Below are positions 1-8,183 of a stretch of DNA of 48,800 bases, one piece after another (the stretch's first letter is position 1; every line of letters starts with the position of its first letter). A program made the position numbers and the translations under genes. The notes under the pieces are model-generated. The model was not told where the DNA came from and ran no database searches. It was given only the letters and a program-made list of their open reading frames with translations. This DNA comes from VRUE01 sp040901495 (GTDB lineage Bacteria > Actinomycetota > Thermoleophilia > Solirubrobacterales > 70-9): positions 1 to 48,800 of the forward strand of contig JBBDYO010000013.1 in assembly GCA_040901495.1 (NCBI GenBank), read 5' to 3'.

Positions 1-1
1 C

Positions 2-1375
2 ACCGGCACCGACGAGCACGGCGAGCCGATCGAGAACGCGGCCGAGCGCGAGGGGATCAGCCCGCAGGAGCTGGCGGACCGCAACGCCGAGAAGTTCCGC
101 GAGCTGATGCCGATCATCGACGCGACAAACGACTTCTTCATCCGCACCTCCGACCCGCGGCATAAAGACAAAGTCGCCGAGATCATGCAGCGCGTCTACG
201 ACAACGGCTGGGTGACGAAAGGGACCTACGAGGGCTGGTACTGCCCGCGCTGCGCCGACTTCAAAACCGAGCGCGAGCTGGGGCCGGGCCAGACCTGCCC
301 GATCCACGAGATCCCGCTCGAGAAGCTGCGCGAGGAGAACTGGTTCTTCAAGCTCTCCGCCTTCCAGGCGCAGCTCGAAGGCCTCTACGAGGAGCGGCCC
401 GACTTCGTCGTCCCCGAGTTTCGCCGCAACGAGGCCGTCTCGTTCATCAAGCAGGGGCTGGAGGACGTTTCGCTCTCGCGTCCGAACCTGAAGTGGGGGT
501 TGCCGCTGCCCTGGGATCCCGAGCAGCGGATGTACGTGTGGTTCGACGCGCTGCTCAACTACGTGACAGCGCTGACCTTCGCCCGTGAGGGGGAGGACCT
601 GACCGACCGCTTCTGGCCTGCCGACCTGCACGTGATGGCCAAGGACATCCTCAAGTTCCACGCGGTGATCTGGCCGGCGCTGCTCTGGGCGGCGGACCTC
701 GAGCCCCCGAAGCGGATGGCGATCCACGGCTACCTGCTGATGGGCGAGAAGAAGATGTCGAAGTCGCTCGGCAACGTGCTCGATCCCTTCGCGGTGATCG
801 ATCGCTTCGGCGCCGACGCGCTCCGCTTCTACTGCTTCCGCGAGGTCAGCTTCGGCCAGGACGGCTCGATCTCCACCGCCGGCTTCGAGGCCCGGTACGA
901 GACCGAGCTGGCCAACGACTTCGGCAACCTGGCGAGCCGGGTGCTGGCGATGGTCGACCGCTACCGCGCCGGCGTCGTCCCCGAGGCCGCGGTCGACGCG
1001 GTGCTGGCCGAGGACTTCGAAGGCATTGTGGGGCGCTTCAGCGAGCTGCTCGACCGCGCCGAGCTGACCCAGGCGCTGGAGGAAACGTGGAAGCTCGTCC
1101 GTCGCCTCAACCGCTATGTCGAGGAGACGAAGCCGTGGGAGCTGGCCAAGGACGAGGCCGACCCCGAGCGCCTCGACGAGGTCCTCTACAACCTCACCGA
1201 GGGGCTTCGAGTCGTAACCATTTTGCTCGTCCCCTACCTCCCGCAGACCAGCGAGAAGCTGCTGGCAGTGCTGAAAGAAGATGGCCGGGCCTTGGCCGAG
1301 CTCGGCTCCCGCCCCGGCGGCCAGCAGGTCGAGCGCGTCCCACCGCTCTTCCCCAAGATCGAGGCGCCAGCCTAG
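2..1375 (+). CDS. metG: Methionyl-tRNA synthetase (3' part, cut by window edge)
   Basis: Class I aminoacyl-tRNA synthetase that charges tRNA-Met in the cytoplasm. The reading frame is open from base 2, so the start and the N-terminal HIGH region lie outside the window. The first visible residues are the conserved TGTDEHG. A zinc knuckle of the Thermus type follows (CPRC, then CPIH about 14 residues later). The signature KMSKS is encoded at 752-766 within MGEKKMSKSLGN. An all-helical anticodon-binding domain (NRYVEETKPWELAK) makes up the rest. The 457 visible residues end right after that domain, so the C-terminal EMAP/OB tRNA-binding extension seen in many bacteria is absent. The stop shares a CTAG palindrome with the stop of the convergent neighbour. 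The upstream position relative to tatD and rsmA matches the usual actinobacterial order. Confidence 0.97.
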   Translation, partial: TGTDEHGEPIENAAEREGISPQELADRNAEKFRELMPIIDATNDFFIRTSDPRHKDKVAEIMQRVYDNGWVTKGTYEGWYCPRCADFKTERELGPGQTCPIHEIPLEKLREENWFFKLSAFQAQLEGLYEERPDFVVPEFRRNEAVSFIKQGLEDVSLSRPNLKWGLPLPWDPEQRMYVWFDALLNYVTALTFAREGEDLTDRFWPADLHVMAKDILKFHAVIWPALLWAADLEPPKRMAIHGYLLMGEKKMSKSLGNVLDPFAVIDRFGADALRFYCFREVSFGQDGSISTAGFEARYETELANDFGNLASRVLAMVDRYRAGVVPEAAVDAVLAEDFEGIVGRFSELLDRAELTQALEETWKLVRRLNRYVEETKPWELAKDEADPERLDEVLYNLTEGLRVVTILLVPYLPQTSEKLLAVLKEDGRALAELGSRPGGQQVERVPPLFPKIEAPA

Positions 1376-2526
1376 GCGAGGGCGTCCGGGGTGAGCTGGT
1401 CCGGGCTTGTGTAGCCGCAGAGGGCCATCGTCAGGTCGAGCTCGGCGAGGACCATCTTCAGCACGGTTTCGACTCCTGCCTGTCCCTCCAGCGCAAGGCC
1501 CCAGACGTAGGGGCGGCCGAGCAGGACGGCGTCGGCGCCGAGGGCGAGCGCCTTCAGCACGTCGGCGCCGCTGCGGACGCCGCTGTCGAAGAGGATCGCC
1601 AGCTCGTCGCCGACCGCCTCGGCTATTGCCGGCAGCGCGTCGAGGGAGCCGATCGCCCCGCCGACCTGGCGGCCGCCGTGGTTGGAGACGATGACGCCGT
1701 CGATCCCGCGCCCCGCCGCCTCCCGAGCGTCCTCGACGTGCTGGATGCCCTTGACGAGGATCGGCAGCGAGGTCAACTCGCGGAGCAGCGCCAGGTCGTC
1801 CCAGCTCAGCGCTGGGTTGGCGAGCACTCCCAGGTAGTGGCCGGTGGCGGCGCCGAGGTCCTCCTCCGGGGTCTTCTCCAAGCCGGCGCGGAAGACCGGG
1901 TCCTGGAGGTAGTTGCGGTTGCCCATGCCTTCCAGGAACGGCAGCCAGGCCTGCTGGAGGTCGCGGGGCTTCCAGCCCGGGATAAAGGCGTCGACGGTGA
2001 CGACGATCGCTTCGTAGCCGGCCGCCTCGGCGCGGCCGACGAAGCTTTCGAGCAGGCCGCGGTCGTTGGGCCAGTAGAGCTGGAACCAGCGGGGGCTCTC
2101 ACCGCCCGCCTCGGCGATCTCCTCCAGCGTGAAGTGCGATGCGGTGCTGGCGACCAGCGGCAGGCCGAGCGCAGCCGCGGCGCGGGCTGTTGCCAGCTCC
2201 CCCTCCTCGTGGACGACCTTCTGCACCCCGATCGGCGCCAGCATCAGCGGCGCCGGCATCGTCGTGCCGAGCACCGTCGTCGAGAGGTCGCGCTCGGCGA
2301 CGTCGCGCAGCATTCGGGGGACGATCTGGCGGCGCTCGAAGGCGGCACGGTTGGCGAGCATCGTGCCGTCGCCTCCCGCCCCGGCGAAGACGTAGTTGAC
2401 CGCCTTCTCGTCCATCGCCTCGGCGGCGTGGCGCTCCAGCTCCTCGACCGGTACCGGGATCGTGGGCGATTCCCCACCCAGGCCGCGGGCGTAGATCTCG
2501 CGGTAGTAGTCGGCGAAATCGGCCAT
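1372..2526 (-). CDS. FMN-dependent alpha-hydroxy-acid oxidase (lactate 2-monooxygenase-like)
   Basis: A 384-residue TIM-barrel flavoenzyme of the glycolate oxidase / lactate monooxygenase family, which oxidises 2-hydroxy acids such as lactate using FMN. Visible family motifs are the barrel lysine in ILVKG (about residue 259), the catalytic histidine and substrate-binding arginine in SNHGGRQ (281-287), and the FMN-phosphate loop DSGVRSG (314-320) followed by LGRPY. The NHGGRQ...GSLDALP and DSGVRSGADV segments resemble mycobacterial lactate 2-monooxygenase more than membrane LldD. The exact substrate cannot be read from sequence. The gene is monocistronic and runs tail to tail with metG, with stops overlapping by four bases, and head to head with tatD. 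The ATG has no Shine-Dalgarno. A TAGCCT hexamer lies 7 nt upstream, so the mRNA is probably leaderless. Confidence 0.9.
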   Translation of the reverse strand: MADFADYYREIYARGLGGESPTIPVPVEELERHAAEAMDEKAVNYVFAGAGGDGTMLANRAAFERRQIVPRMLRDVAERDLSTTVLGTTMPAPLMLAPIGVQKVVHEEGELATARAAAALGLPLVASTASHFTLEEIAEAGGESPRWFQLYWPNDRGLLESFVGRAEAAGYEAIVVTVDAFIPGWKPRDLQQAWLPFLEGMGNRNYLQDPVFRAGLEKTPEEDLGAATGHYLGVLANPALSWDDLALLRELTSLPILVKGIQHVEDAREAAGRGIDGVIVSNHGGRQVGGAIGSLDALPAIAEAVGDELAILFDSGVRSGADVLKALALGADAVLLGRPYVWGLALEGQAGVETVLKMVLAELDLTMALCGYTSPDQLTPDALA

Positions 2527-2533
2527 TGCGGAA

Positions 2534-2539
2534 AGGCTA
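2534..2539 (-). promoter_or_regulatory. Candidate -10 (TAGCCT) for leaderless oxidase mRNA
   Basis: TAGCCT on the minus strand fits the actinobacterial TANNNT consensus. It ends 7 nt before the ATG at 2526, so transcription would start at or next to the start codon. No convincing -35 is visible. Confidence 0.45.
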
Positions 2540-2569
2540 TTTCAGCGGTGCCGTCCAAAGAGGGGCGGG

Positions 2570-2575
2570 TAGGCT
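2570..2575 (+). promoter_or_regulatory. Candidate -10 (TAGGCT) for the tatD run
   Basis: TAGGCT lies 9 nt before the tatD ATG in the 58-bp divergent gap. No Shine-Dalgarno is present. The predicted transcript leader would be at most a few bases. Confidence 0.4.
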
Positions 2576-2584
2576 GCGCCCTCG

Positions 2585-3352
2585 ATGATCGACTCCCACA
2601 CGCACCTCTTCCTCTGCGAGCGGCCCGAGGCCGAGGTGGTCGCCGGCGCCCGCGAGGCCGGGGTGGGGCGGATGCTCAACGTCGGGCTGGGCAGCGAGTC
2701 GAACGCCGGAGCGATTGCGGCCGCCGAGCGATATGAGGACGTGTTCGCGACGGTGGGCTGTCACCCCACCTCGGCGGGGGAGTTCGACGAGGCGCTGGGG
2801 GAGGAGATCGCGCGGCTCGCCGCGCACGAGAAGGTGCGGGCGATCGGCGAGACCGGCATCGACTACTACCGCGACACCGCCACTCCGACGGAGCAGCGCC
2901 GCGCCTTCGAGGCGCAGATCGAGATCGCCCGCGACAGCGGCTTGCCGATCGTGATCCACGCCCGCGACCCCGACGGGGAGACGACCGCCAGCGACGACGT
3001 CTTCGAGATCCTCGACGAGCGAGCCGGCGGGCACCCGGTGATCCTCCACTGCTTCCTGGCGCCCTGGCGGGTCGACGACGCAATCGAGCGGGGTTGGCAC
3101 TGCTCGTTCTCGGGGATCGTCACCTACCCGAAGTCCGACGCGCTCCGCGAGGCAGCCGAGAAGCTGCCCGACGAGCTGCTCCTGGTCGAGACCGATGCTC
3201 CCTATCTGGCGCCGCAGCCGGTGCGCGGCAAGCCCAACGAGCCGGCCTACGTGGTCGAGACCGCCCGTGCCGTCGCCGAGCTTCGCGGCGTCTCCTACGA
3301 GGAGCTCGAGCGGACGGTCGAGGCTAACGCTCGGGCCCTGTTCGGCTGGTAG
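2585..3352 (+). CDS. tatD: TatD-family metal-dependent hydrolase (DNase)
   Basis: A 255-residue cytoplasmic TIM-barrel hydrolase of the TatD/YcfH/YjjV family, which act as 3'-5' exonucleases/deoxyribonucleases on damaged DNA. All metal ligands are recognisable: HTH at residues 5-7, the bridging glutamate in GETG (Glu89), His125 in VIHARD, His155 in LHCF and the aspartate in ETDAPYL (about 204). Length is typical. It sits between metG and rsmA, as in many actinobacteria, although the resuscitation-factor gene often found between tatD and rsmA is missing. It is the first gene of a tight plus-strand run to about 6755. The next gene starts 10 bp after its stop. Confidence 0.95.
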   Translation: MIDSHTHLFLCERPEAEVVAGAREAGVGRMLNVGLGSESNAGAIAAAERYEDVFATVGCHPTSAGEFDEALGEEIARLAAHEKVRAIGETGIDYYRDTATPTEQRRAFEAQIEIARDSGLPIVIHARDPDGETTASDDVFEILDERAGGHPVILHCFLAPWRVDDAIERGWHCSFSGIVTYPKSDALREAAEKLPDELLLVETDAPYLAPQPVRGKPNEPAYVVETARAVAELRGVSYEELERTVEANARALFGW

Positions 3353-3362
3353 GGGCCCGAAC

Positions 3363-4127
3363 GTGGTTAGGCTCGGGCAGAACTTCCTCGCCGACCCCAA
3401 CCTGCTCGACGCGATCTTGCGCGACGCCGCCCTCGATGCGGATGACGTCGTGCTCGAGGTCGGGGCGGGGGAAGGCGTGCTGACCGAGCGCCTGGCCACC
3501 GTTGCTCGCCATGTCCACACGATTGAGCTGGACCGCCGTTTGGAGGAGGCGCTGGCGCCGCTTGCGGCCCGCACTGGAGTCGACCTGCACTGGGGCGATG
3601 CGATGCGGGTCGACCTCGCCGGGCTCGACCCGGCGCCGACCGCGCTGGTCGCCAACCTCCCCTACGCGATCGCGACGCCGCTGATCCTGCGCACGATCGC
3701 CGAGCTGCCCTCGCTGCGCCGCTGGACCGCGATGGTCCAGCGCGAGATCGCCGACCGGCTGCGGGCGGCGCCCGGGAGCCGCGTCTATGGGTCTCCGAGC
3801 GTGCAGGTGCAGCTTGCCTGCGACGCCTCCCTGTTGCGGACCGTCGACCCGGCGGTGTTCCGCCCCCGCCCGCGGGTCGAGTCGGCGATCCTCGCGTTGC
3901 GCCGCACCGGGCCCGGCGCCGACTCGCCCACCCGCGAGCTCGTCCGCGCCGCCTTCGCCCACCGTCGCAAGTCGCTGGCCCGCTCCCTGGAGCACCTCCG
4001 GCCCGGGTCCCTCAACGCCGCCCGGACGGCCTTGGCGGAGCTCGGGCTCCCCGAGGACGCACGGGCCGAGGCGCTGGCGCCCGAGCAGTTCGCCGCCCTG
4101 GCCGCAAAGCTTTGGCCCACGACCTGA
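3363..4127 (+). CDS. rsmA: 16S rRNA (adenine1518-N6/adenine1519-N6) dimethyltransferase
   Basis: RsmA/KsgA dimethylates two adjacent adenines in helix 45 of 16S rRNA using S-adenosylmethionine, late in 30S assembly. The 254-residue protein starts with the diagnostic LGQNFLAD. It has SAM motif I LEVGAGEGVL (31-40), an acidic ribose-binding residue in TIELD, and the catalytic NLPYAIATP (from residue 98). I chose GTG at 3363 because it lies just before the conserved QNFL box and an AGGGG overlapping the tatD stop (3351-3355) gives a Shine-Dalgarno at about 7 nt. The frame is open further upstream inside tatD, but that extension has no homologous character. ispE follows after 3 bp, as in most actinobacteria and many other bacteria. 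Confidence 0.95.
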   Translation: MVRLGQNFLADPNLLDAILRDAALDADDVVLEVGAGEGVLTERLATVARHVHTIELDRRLEEALAPLAARTGVDLHWGDAMRVDLAGLDPAPTALVANLPYAIATPLILRTIAELPSLRRWTAMVQREIADRLRAAPGSRVYGSPSVQVQLACDASLLRTVDPAVFRPRPRVESAILALRRTGPGADSPTRELVRAAFAHRRKSLARSLEHLRPGSLNAARTALAELGLPEDARAEALAPEQFAALAAKLWPTT

Positions 4128-4130
4128 CGC

Positions 4131-4982
4131 ATGTCAACGATCCTCGCCCCCGCAAAGCTCAACCTCTGTCTCTTCCTCGGGCCGCGCCGCGAGGACGGCC
4201 TGCACTCGCTCTGCTCGCTGTTTGAGCCGTTGGCGCTGGCCGACTTGATCGAGGTCTCCGAGGCCGACCGCGACCAGGTCCTCTGCCCGGGTGTCGAGGG
4301 GGAGAACCTCGCCGAGCGGGCGCTTGCCGCACTGCGCGAGCGCGGATGGGAGCGGCCGCCGCTGCGCGTCGAGATCGAGAAGCGAATCCCGGTTGCCGCC
4401 GGGTTGGGCGGGGGATCCGCCGACGCAGCGGCGATCCTGAGGCTGGCCCGCGATCCCGGGGGAGCCGCCGGCTGGATTCCGGGCCTAGAGGAGATCGCCG
4501 CCGAGCTTGGCGCCGATGTCCCCTCCCAGCTGGTCCCTGCCCTGGCGCTGGTCCAGGGCGCGGGCGAGCGGGTGGAGCGGTTGCCGGACCCCGCGCCGCA
4601 CGCCGTCGTGCTGCTGCCGGAAGGCGGGGGGTTGAGCACCGCCGATGTGTTCGCCGAGGCCGACCGGCTCGGGCTCGGCCGCGACGCGGCGGAGCTGGAC
4701 GAGCTCGCCGCCCGTCTCCGCGAGGCCGCCGGTGACGGCGCCTCGCCGCTCTCCTATGCCGGCCTGCTCGGCAACGACCTCGAGCCCGCGACGCGCTCGT
4801 TGCGTCCGGGCGTCGGAGACTCCCTCGACGCACTGCGCGAAGCGGGCGCCTCCCTGGCTCTGCTCACTGGCTCCGGGCCGACGACCTTTGGCCTGTTCGA
4901 GAGCCTCGCCGTCGCCCGGGCCGCCGCCGAGTGCCTCGGTCGAACCGACGCCATCGTCTGCGAAGCTGGCCGGGCTCCGTGA
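4131..4982 (+). CDS. ispE: 4-diphosphocytidyl-2-C-methyl-D-erythritol kinase
   Basis: A GHMP-family kinase that phosphorylates the 2-hydroxyl of CDP-ME in the non-mevalonate (MEP) isoprenoid pathway. In 283 residues it shows the N-terminal APAKLNL with catalytic Lys9 and Asn11, the ATP-binding glycine-rich loop GLGGGSADAA (91-100), the catalytic aspartate in GADVPS, and the GHMP C-terminal motif around LTGSGPTTFGLF. It starts 3 bp after rsmA and its TGA overlaps the GTG of the next gene (GTGA), so it is probably translationally coupled on both sides. Its presence indicates that the organism makes IPP/DMAPP by the MEP route. Confidence 0.95.
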   Translation: MSTILAPAKLNLCLFLGPRREDGLHSLCSLFEPLALADLIEVSEADRDQVLCPGVEGENLAERALAALRERGWERPPLRVEIEKRIPVAAGLGGGSADAAAILRLARDPGGAAGWIPGLEEIAAELGADVPSQLVPALALVQGAGERVERLPDPAPHAVVLLPEGGGLSTADVFAEADRLGLGRDAAELDELAARLREAAGDGASPLSYAGLLGNDLEPATRSLRPGVGDSLDALREAGASLALLTGSGPTTFGLFESLAVARAAAECLGRTDAIVCEAGRAP

Positions 4983-6541
4983 GGCTCCAACTGCCAGAGG
5001 ACCGTCGCCGGCGGCGCCTTGTGCTCGCCGCGATGCTCGTCGCCGTCATGGCCGGCTACTACACGATCAGCCGCGTCGTGCCGCACGACGACCTCCAGGA
5101 GCTCCTGGAGGACGTCTCCAACACGCTTGGCGCCTGGACCTATCTCCTCGTCGGCGTCCTTGCCTTCGCCGAGACGGGAGCGTTCGTCGGCCTCGTCGTC
5201 CCCGGCGAGACCGTGATGCTGATCGGCGGCGCCGTCGCCGGCCAGGGGGCGGTCGACGTCTACCTGCTGATCGCAATCGCCTGGTTCGCGGCGTGGGCGG
5301 GGGATACGACCAGCTTCCTCATCGGACGCCGTCTCGGGCGCGATTTCGTCCTCCGCAATGGCCCCCGCTTCGGCCTTGGCGCCGAGCGCTTCGAACAGGT
5401 CGAGGATTACTTCTCCCGCCACGGCGGCAAGACGATCTTCATCGGTCGCTTCGTTGGGATCGTCCGCGCTCTCGCCCCGTTCATCGCCGGCAGCTCGGGG
5501 ATGCGCTACCGCGCCTTTGTCCCCTACAGCATCCTCGGCACCGGGATCTGGGCCCCCGCCCACATCCTGATCGGCTACTTCTTCTCGCGCAGCATCGACA
5601 CGGCCGCCAAGTACGCCGGCAAAGGGGCGTTCCTGCTCGGCACGCTGATCGTGGTCATCGTCGGGACGGTGGTCCTGGTGCGCCGCTTCCGGGTGGCGGA
5701 GAACCGGCGCGCCGCCGTGCGCTGGATCGAGCGCCGCCCGCTCGGCCGCCCGCCCGTTCGCCTCGCCAGATGGTTCCGCCCGCGAATGCAGTTCCTCTGG
5801 GACCGGGTCACGCCCGGCGGCACCTTCGGGCTCGAGTTCACGTCGTTGATGGCGATCCTCGCCGTCGCCAGCTTCGTCCTCGTTGGCTACACGGTGATCG
5901 TCAGCGGCGACGCGGGCCCGACCCCGGGCGACGTCACGGCCTTCGACATCTCCTCGAGCCTACGCACGGAATGGCTGGTCGACATCGCCAAGGTCGTGAC
6001 CACCCTTGGCTCCCCGGCGCTCGTCTGGCCGCTCGCGGCCATCGGCGCCGTCCTGCTCGCCACGCGTCGTCGCTGGGCAGAGGTCGGGGTGCTGGTCGTC
6101 GGCATGCTGATCATCATCGCCGGCGTTCACGAGCTCAAGGACGCGGTCGCGAGGCCCCGTCCCGATGGGGGGCTGGTCTCAGTCTCCGGCTATTCCTTTC
6201 CCAGCGCCCACGCCGCCTACTCGACCTTCTACGTCTGGCTTGCGGTGACGATCGTGATGCGGTTGCGGACGGGGATGGCGCGCGGCACCGCTGTCGTCCT
6301 CAGTGGGATCGCGCTGACCGCCCTGGTCGGGCTCTCGAGGGTCTTCCTCGAAGTCCACTTCCTCAGCGACGTCAACGCCGGGTGGGCGCTGGGCGCCGCC
6401 GCCTTCTCGCTCTGTGCGGCGGTGGCCCTGATCGCCTCCACCCTCGAGTCCATCCGAAGACCGCCGCACACACCCGACGGCGGCTTGCGCCAGAATGGGC
6501 CGCGTGGAGCCGCTGCTGGCACTGCAGATGATCGAAAATGA
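4979..6541 (+). CDS. DedA-PAP2 fusion membrane protein
   Basis: A 520-residue polytopic inner-membrane protein that joins two lipid-related modules. The N-terminal half (roughly residues 10-230) is a DedA/SNARE-associated domain with the re-entrant FVGLVVPGETVM segment and the FIGRFVGIVRALAPFIAG motif typical of DedA. The C-terminal half (about 270-510) is a PAP2 lipid phosphatase. It carries the three phosphatase signatures: K...RPRP (about 387-396), PSAH (about 407-411, with Ala in place of the usual Gly) and SRVFLEVHFLSD (about 453-466). DedA proteins are linked to undecaprenyl-phosphate and phospholipid recycling, and PAP2 enzymes dephosphorylate prenyl or phosphatidyl substrates. A role in lipid-carrier recycling is inferred. 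I chose GTG 4979 because it overlaps the ispE stop and removes an Arg-rich, non-homologous N-terminus. Confidence 0.88.
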   Translation: MRLQLPEDRRRRRLVLAAMLVAVMAGYYTISRVVPHDDLQELLEDVSNTLGAWTYLLVGVLAFAETGAFVGLVVPGETVMLIGGAVAGQGAVDVYLLIAIAWFAAWAGDTTSFLIGRRLGRDFVLRNGPRFGLGAERFEQVEDYFSRHGGKTIFIGRFVGIVRALAPFIAGSSGMRYRAFVPYSILGTGIWAPAHILIGYFFSRSIDTAAKYAGKGAFLLGTLIVVIVGTVVLVRRFRVAENRRAAVRWIERRPLGRPPVRLARWFRPRMQFLWDRVTPGGTFGLEFTSLMAILAVASFVLVGYTVIVSGDAGPTPGDVTAFDISSSLRTEWLVDIAKVVTTLGSPALVWPLAAIGAVLLATRRRWAEVGVLVVGMLIIIAGVHELKDAVARPRPDGGLVSVSGYSFPSAHAAYSTFYVWLAVTIVMRLRTGMARGTAVVLSGIALTALVGLSRVFLEVHFLSDVNAGWALGAAAFSLCAAVALIASTLESIRRPPHTPDGGLRQNGPRGAAAGTADDRK

Positions 6542-6755
6542 GTACCTACTGTTCGGCGCCGCCGGGCTGATAAGCCTGGTCGCCTTCGTTGGCCTGATCT
6601 TCGTGCCGGCGGTCAGCTCCTTCGGCCGGATCTGGGAGAAGGCCGCCGCCGGTGCCCTTTCCCTGATTGTTCTCGTCGCCCTGCTTCTGCTCGGAATCGC
6701 GCTTGGTCTCGCCTTCGTCTACTACTACGACGAGCTCCTCAACCTGCTCAACTGA
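6495..6755 (+). CDS. Small two-helix membrane protein, unknown function
   Basis: A protein of about 86 residues with two hydrophobic helices (starting near LLFGAAGLISLVAFVGLIF and ALSLIVLVALLLLGIALGL). The helices are joined by a short polar loop, SSFGRIWEK, and the tail is acidic. I do not recognise a characterised family. It looks like a lineage-conserved envelope peptide. The start is uncertain. ATG 6495 overlaps the DedA-PAP2 end by 47 bp, GTG 6504 by 38 bp and ATG 6528 by 14 bp, and none has a clear Shine-Dalgarno. It is the last gene of the run that begins with tatD. The 84 bp after it hold a candidate promoter for the next regulator gene. Confidence 0.6.
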   Translation: MGRVEPLLALQMIENEYLLFGAAGLISLVAFVGLIFVPAVSSFGRIWEKAAAGALSLIVLVALLLLGIALGLAFVYYYDELLNLLN

Positions 6756-6827
6756 GCGGGGCCAGGCCGATCCACGGCATTACCGGACCGGCCAGGCTCA
6801 AACCCGGTCTAGAACAGGCTCTTAGCC

Positions 6828-6833
6828 GATAAT
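6828..6833 (+). promoter_or_regulatory. Candidate -10 (GATAAT) for leaderless regulator mRNA
   Basis: GATAAT matches TATAAT at five of six positions and ends 6 nt before the ATG at 6840. There is no Shine-Dalgarno, so the start codon is probably the 5' end of the message. A -35 is not evident. Confidence 0.5.
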
Positions 6834-6839
6834 TCTCAA

Positions 6840-8051
6840 ATGACAGCCGTGTCAAAAGACGTTCAAACGCTCGACGCGCTGGCCGAAGCGGTCGAGTCCG
6901 GCACCGGGCTGCCCACGGTGGCGCGGGCGACGGCAAAGGTCCTCGACGCGAGCGTCGCGTTGATCGACCGCTCGGGCGCCGTGCTCGCGGTCGCCGGCGC
7001 TTCGTCGGACCAGGAGCAGAAGCTGCTGGCCGGGGGGGAGCAGGTGACGACGGTCGAGCTGCGAGTCGCCGACAGCGTGGTCGGGGAGCTGCGCTACCGC
7101 GCCAAGGCGGCCCCCGACCCGACGATCGCCCGGATGGTCGTCACCCTGCTCGCGCTCGAGGTGGAGCGGTCTCGCTCTCCCGAGTGGGAGAGCGAGGAGG
7201 TGGCGGGCGCCTTCGTGAGCGCCGTGCTCGCCCGCAAGGTGACCGATCGCGGCGACATCCTCGCCCAGGGGGCCGAGCTGGGCGCAAGCCTGGAGAAGGG
7301 GGTGGGGGTGATCGTCGTCCGCGCTGCCCCGCGCGCCGCGCAGACCGGCGAGTGGCGAGCCCGGGTCCTAACCCTGGCGATGCGGGCGCTTCGCTCCCTT
7401 GCACCCGGCGCGCTTGCCGCGACGGAGAGCGGCGAGCTCGCGGCGGAGATCGCCGTGATCGTTCCCGCCGAGGATGACGAGCGCTTGGCGCGAGCCGCCA
7501 CCGGCCTCGAGCGGGAGCTGGCGGACTCCCTCGCGGGCTTTCACCTCACGATCGGCTGCAGCCGCCGTGCCGCCGACCCAGTCGACCTCTATCGGGCGGG
7601 AAGCGAGGCGAGGCTGGCGGTCAACGTGGGCGAGGCGGAGGGCCGCTCGCTGCTCGCATTCGAGGATGCCGGTTCCTACCGGCTGTTCCTGCAGGGGATG
7701 AGCGATGACCCGGGCGAGGTCGAACGCTTCTACACGGAGACGATCGCGCCGCTGTCCGCTTATGACGAGCAGTACGAGACCGAGCTGGTGGCAACCGTCG
7801 AGGCCTACCTCGACAACGACGGCAACGTCGCCGCCACCGCCAAACAGCTCTTCACCCACCGCCACACGATTCGCTACCGCCTCGAGCGCGTCCGCGAGCT
7901 GTGCGGGCACGACGTCTCCGCCACCGAGGGCCGCGAGAAGCTCGGCCTCGGCCTCAAGGCAATGCGCGTCCTCGGCATCGCCCCTCCCCGCGGCCCCGCC
8001 TTCGAACCAGGCGCCAAGGGCGGCAGAGTCCCCCGCTCCTCAGAGGAGTAG
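6840..8051 (+). CDS. PucR/CdaR-type transcriptional regulator
   Basis: A 403-residue cytoplasmic regulator. The N-terminal third resembles a sensory (GAF-like) domain. The middle has the degenerate GGDEF-like region of the CdaR family (around FHLTIGCSRRAADPVDLYRAGSEA, in part). The C-terminus is the PucR helix-turn-helix, with YLDNDGNVAATAKQLFTHRHT followed by IRYRLERVRELCG (about 320-357, diagnostic of the HTH_30 family). PucR-type proteins control purine, sugar-acid or other catabolic genes. No target is obvious here, and neighbours are a tRNA gene and an HdeD-like gene. The ATG has no Shine-Dalgarno and a -10-like GATAAT ends 6 nt upstream. The C-terminal 20 residues after the HTH domain are low complexity. 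Confidence 0.88.
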   Translation: MTAVSKDVQTLDALAEAVESGTGLPTVARATAKVLDASVALIDRSGAVLAVAGASSDQEQKLLAGGEQVTTVELRVADSVVGELRYRAKAAPDPTIARMVVTLLALEVERSRSPEWESEEVAGAFVSAVLARKVTDRGDILAQGAELGASLEKGVGVIVVRAAPRAAQTGEWRARVLTLAMRALRSLAPGALAATESGELAAEIAVIVPAEDDERLARAATGLERELADSLAGFHLTIGCSRRAADPVDLYRAGSEARLAVNVGEAEGRSLLAFEDAGSYRLFLQGMSDDPGEVERFYTETIAPLSAYDEQYETELVATVEAYLDNDGNVAATAKQLFTHRHTIRYRLERVRELCGHDVSATEGREKLGLGLKAMRVLGIAPPRGPAFEPGAKGGRVPRSSEE

Positions 8052-8060
8052 CGACGCGAG

Positions 8061-8133
8061 TTCCGGGGGGAGGACTTGAACCCCCGCTTCCTGGACCAAA
8101 ACCAGGCGTGCTAGCCAACTACACCACCCCGGA
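8061..8133 (-). tRNA. tRNA-Gln (anticodon UUG)
   Basis: The minus strand folds into a complete cloverleaf of 73 nt. The acceptor TCCGGGG pairs with CCCCGGA and discriminator A follows. The D arm contains AGTTGGCTAG. The anticodon stem is CCTGG/CCAGG with the 7-nt loop TTTTGGT, which places anticodon TTG (reads CAA, Gln). The T arm is GGGGG-TTCAAGT-CCTCC with one G-U pair. CCA is not encoded. The gene is antisense to, and just downstream of, the PucR-type regulator. Confidence 0.96.
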
Positions 8134-8144
8134 TCGCAAAGCCG

Positions 8145-8150
8145 AGCCTA
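8145..8150 (-). promoter_or_regulatory. Candidate -10 (TAGGCT) of tRNA-Gln
   Basis: Minus-strand TAGGCT lies 11 nt upstream of the mature tRNA 5' end, which would leave a leader of about 4-5 nt. No good -35 is seen at 17 bp. Confidence 0.35.
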
Positions 8151-8183
8151 GCGGTCCGCCAGTGGCTGACCGTGTCTGCGGTG

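Noticed and set aside
1087..2736. Long open frames opposite or offset to metG, the oxidase, mfd and others
   Set aside because: Typical GC-rich shadow frames rich in Arg/Ala/Pro. No domain motifs, and the real genes are unambiguous on the other frame or strand.
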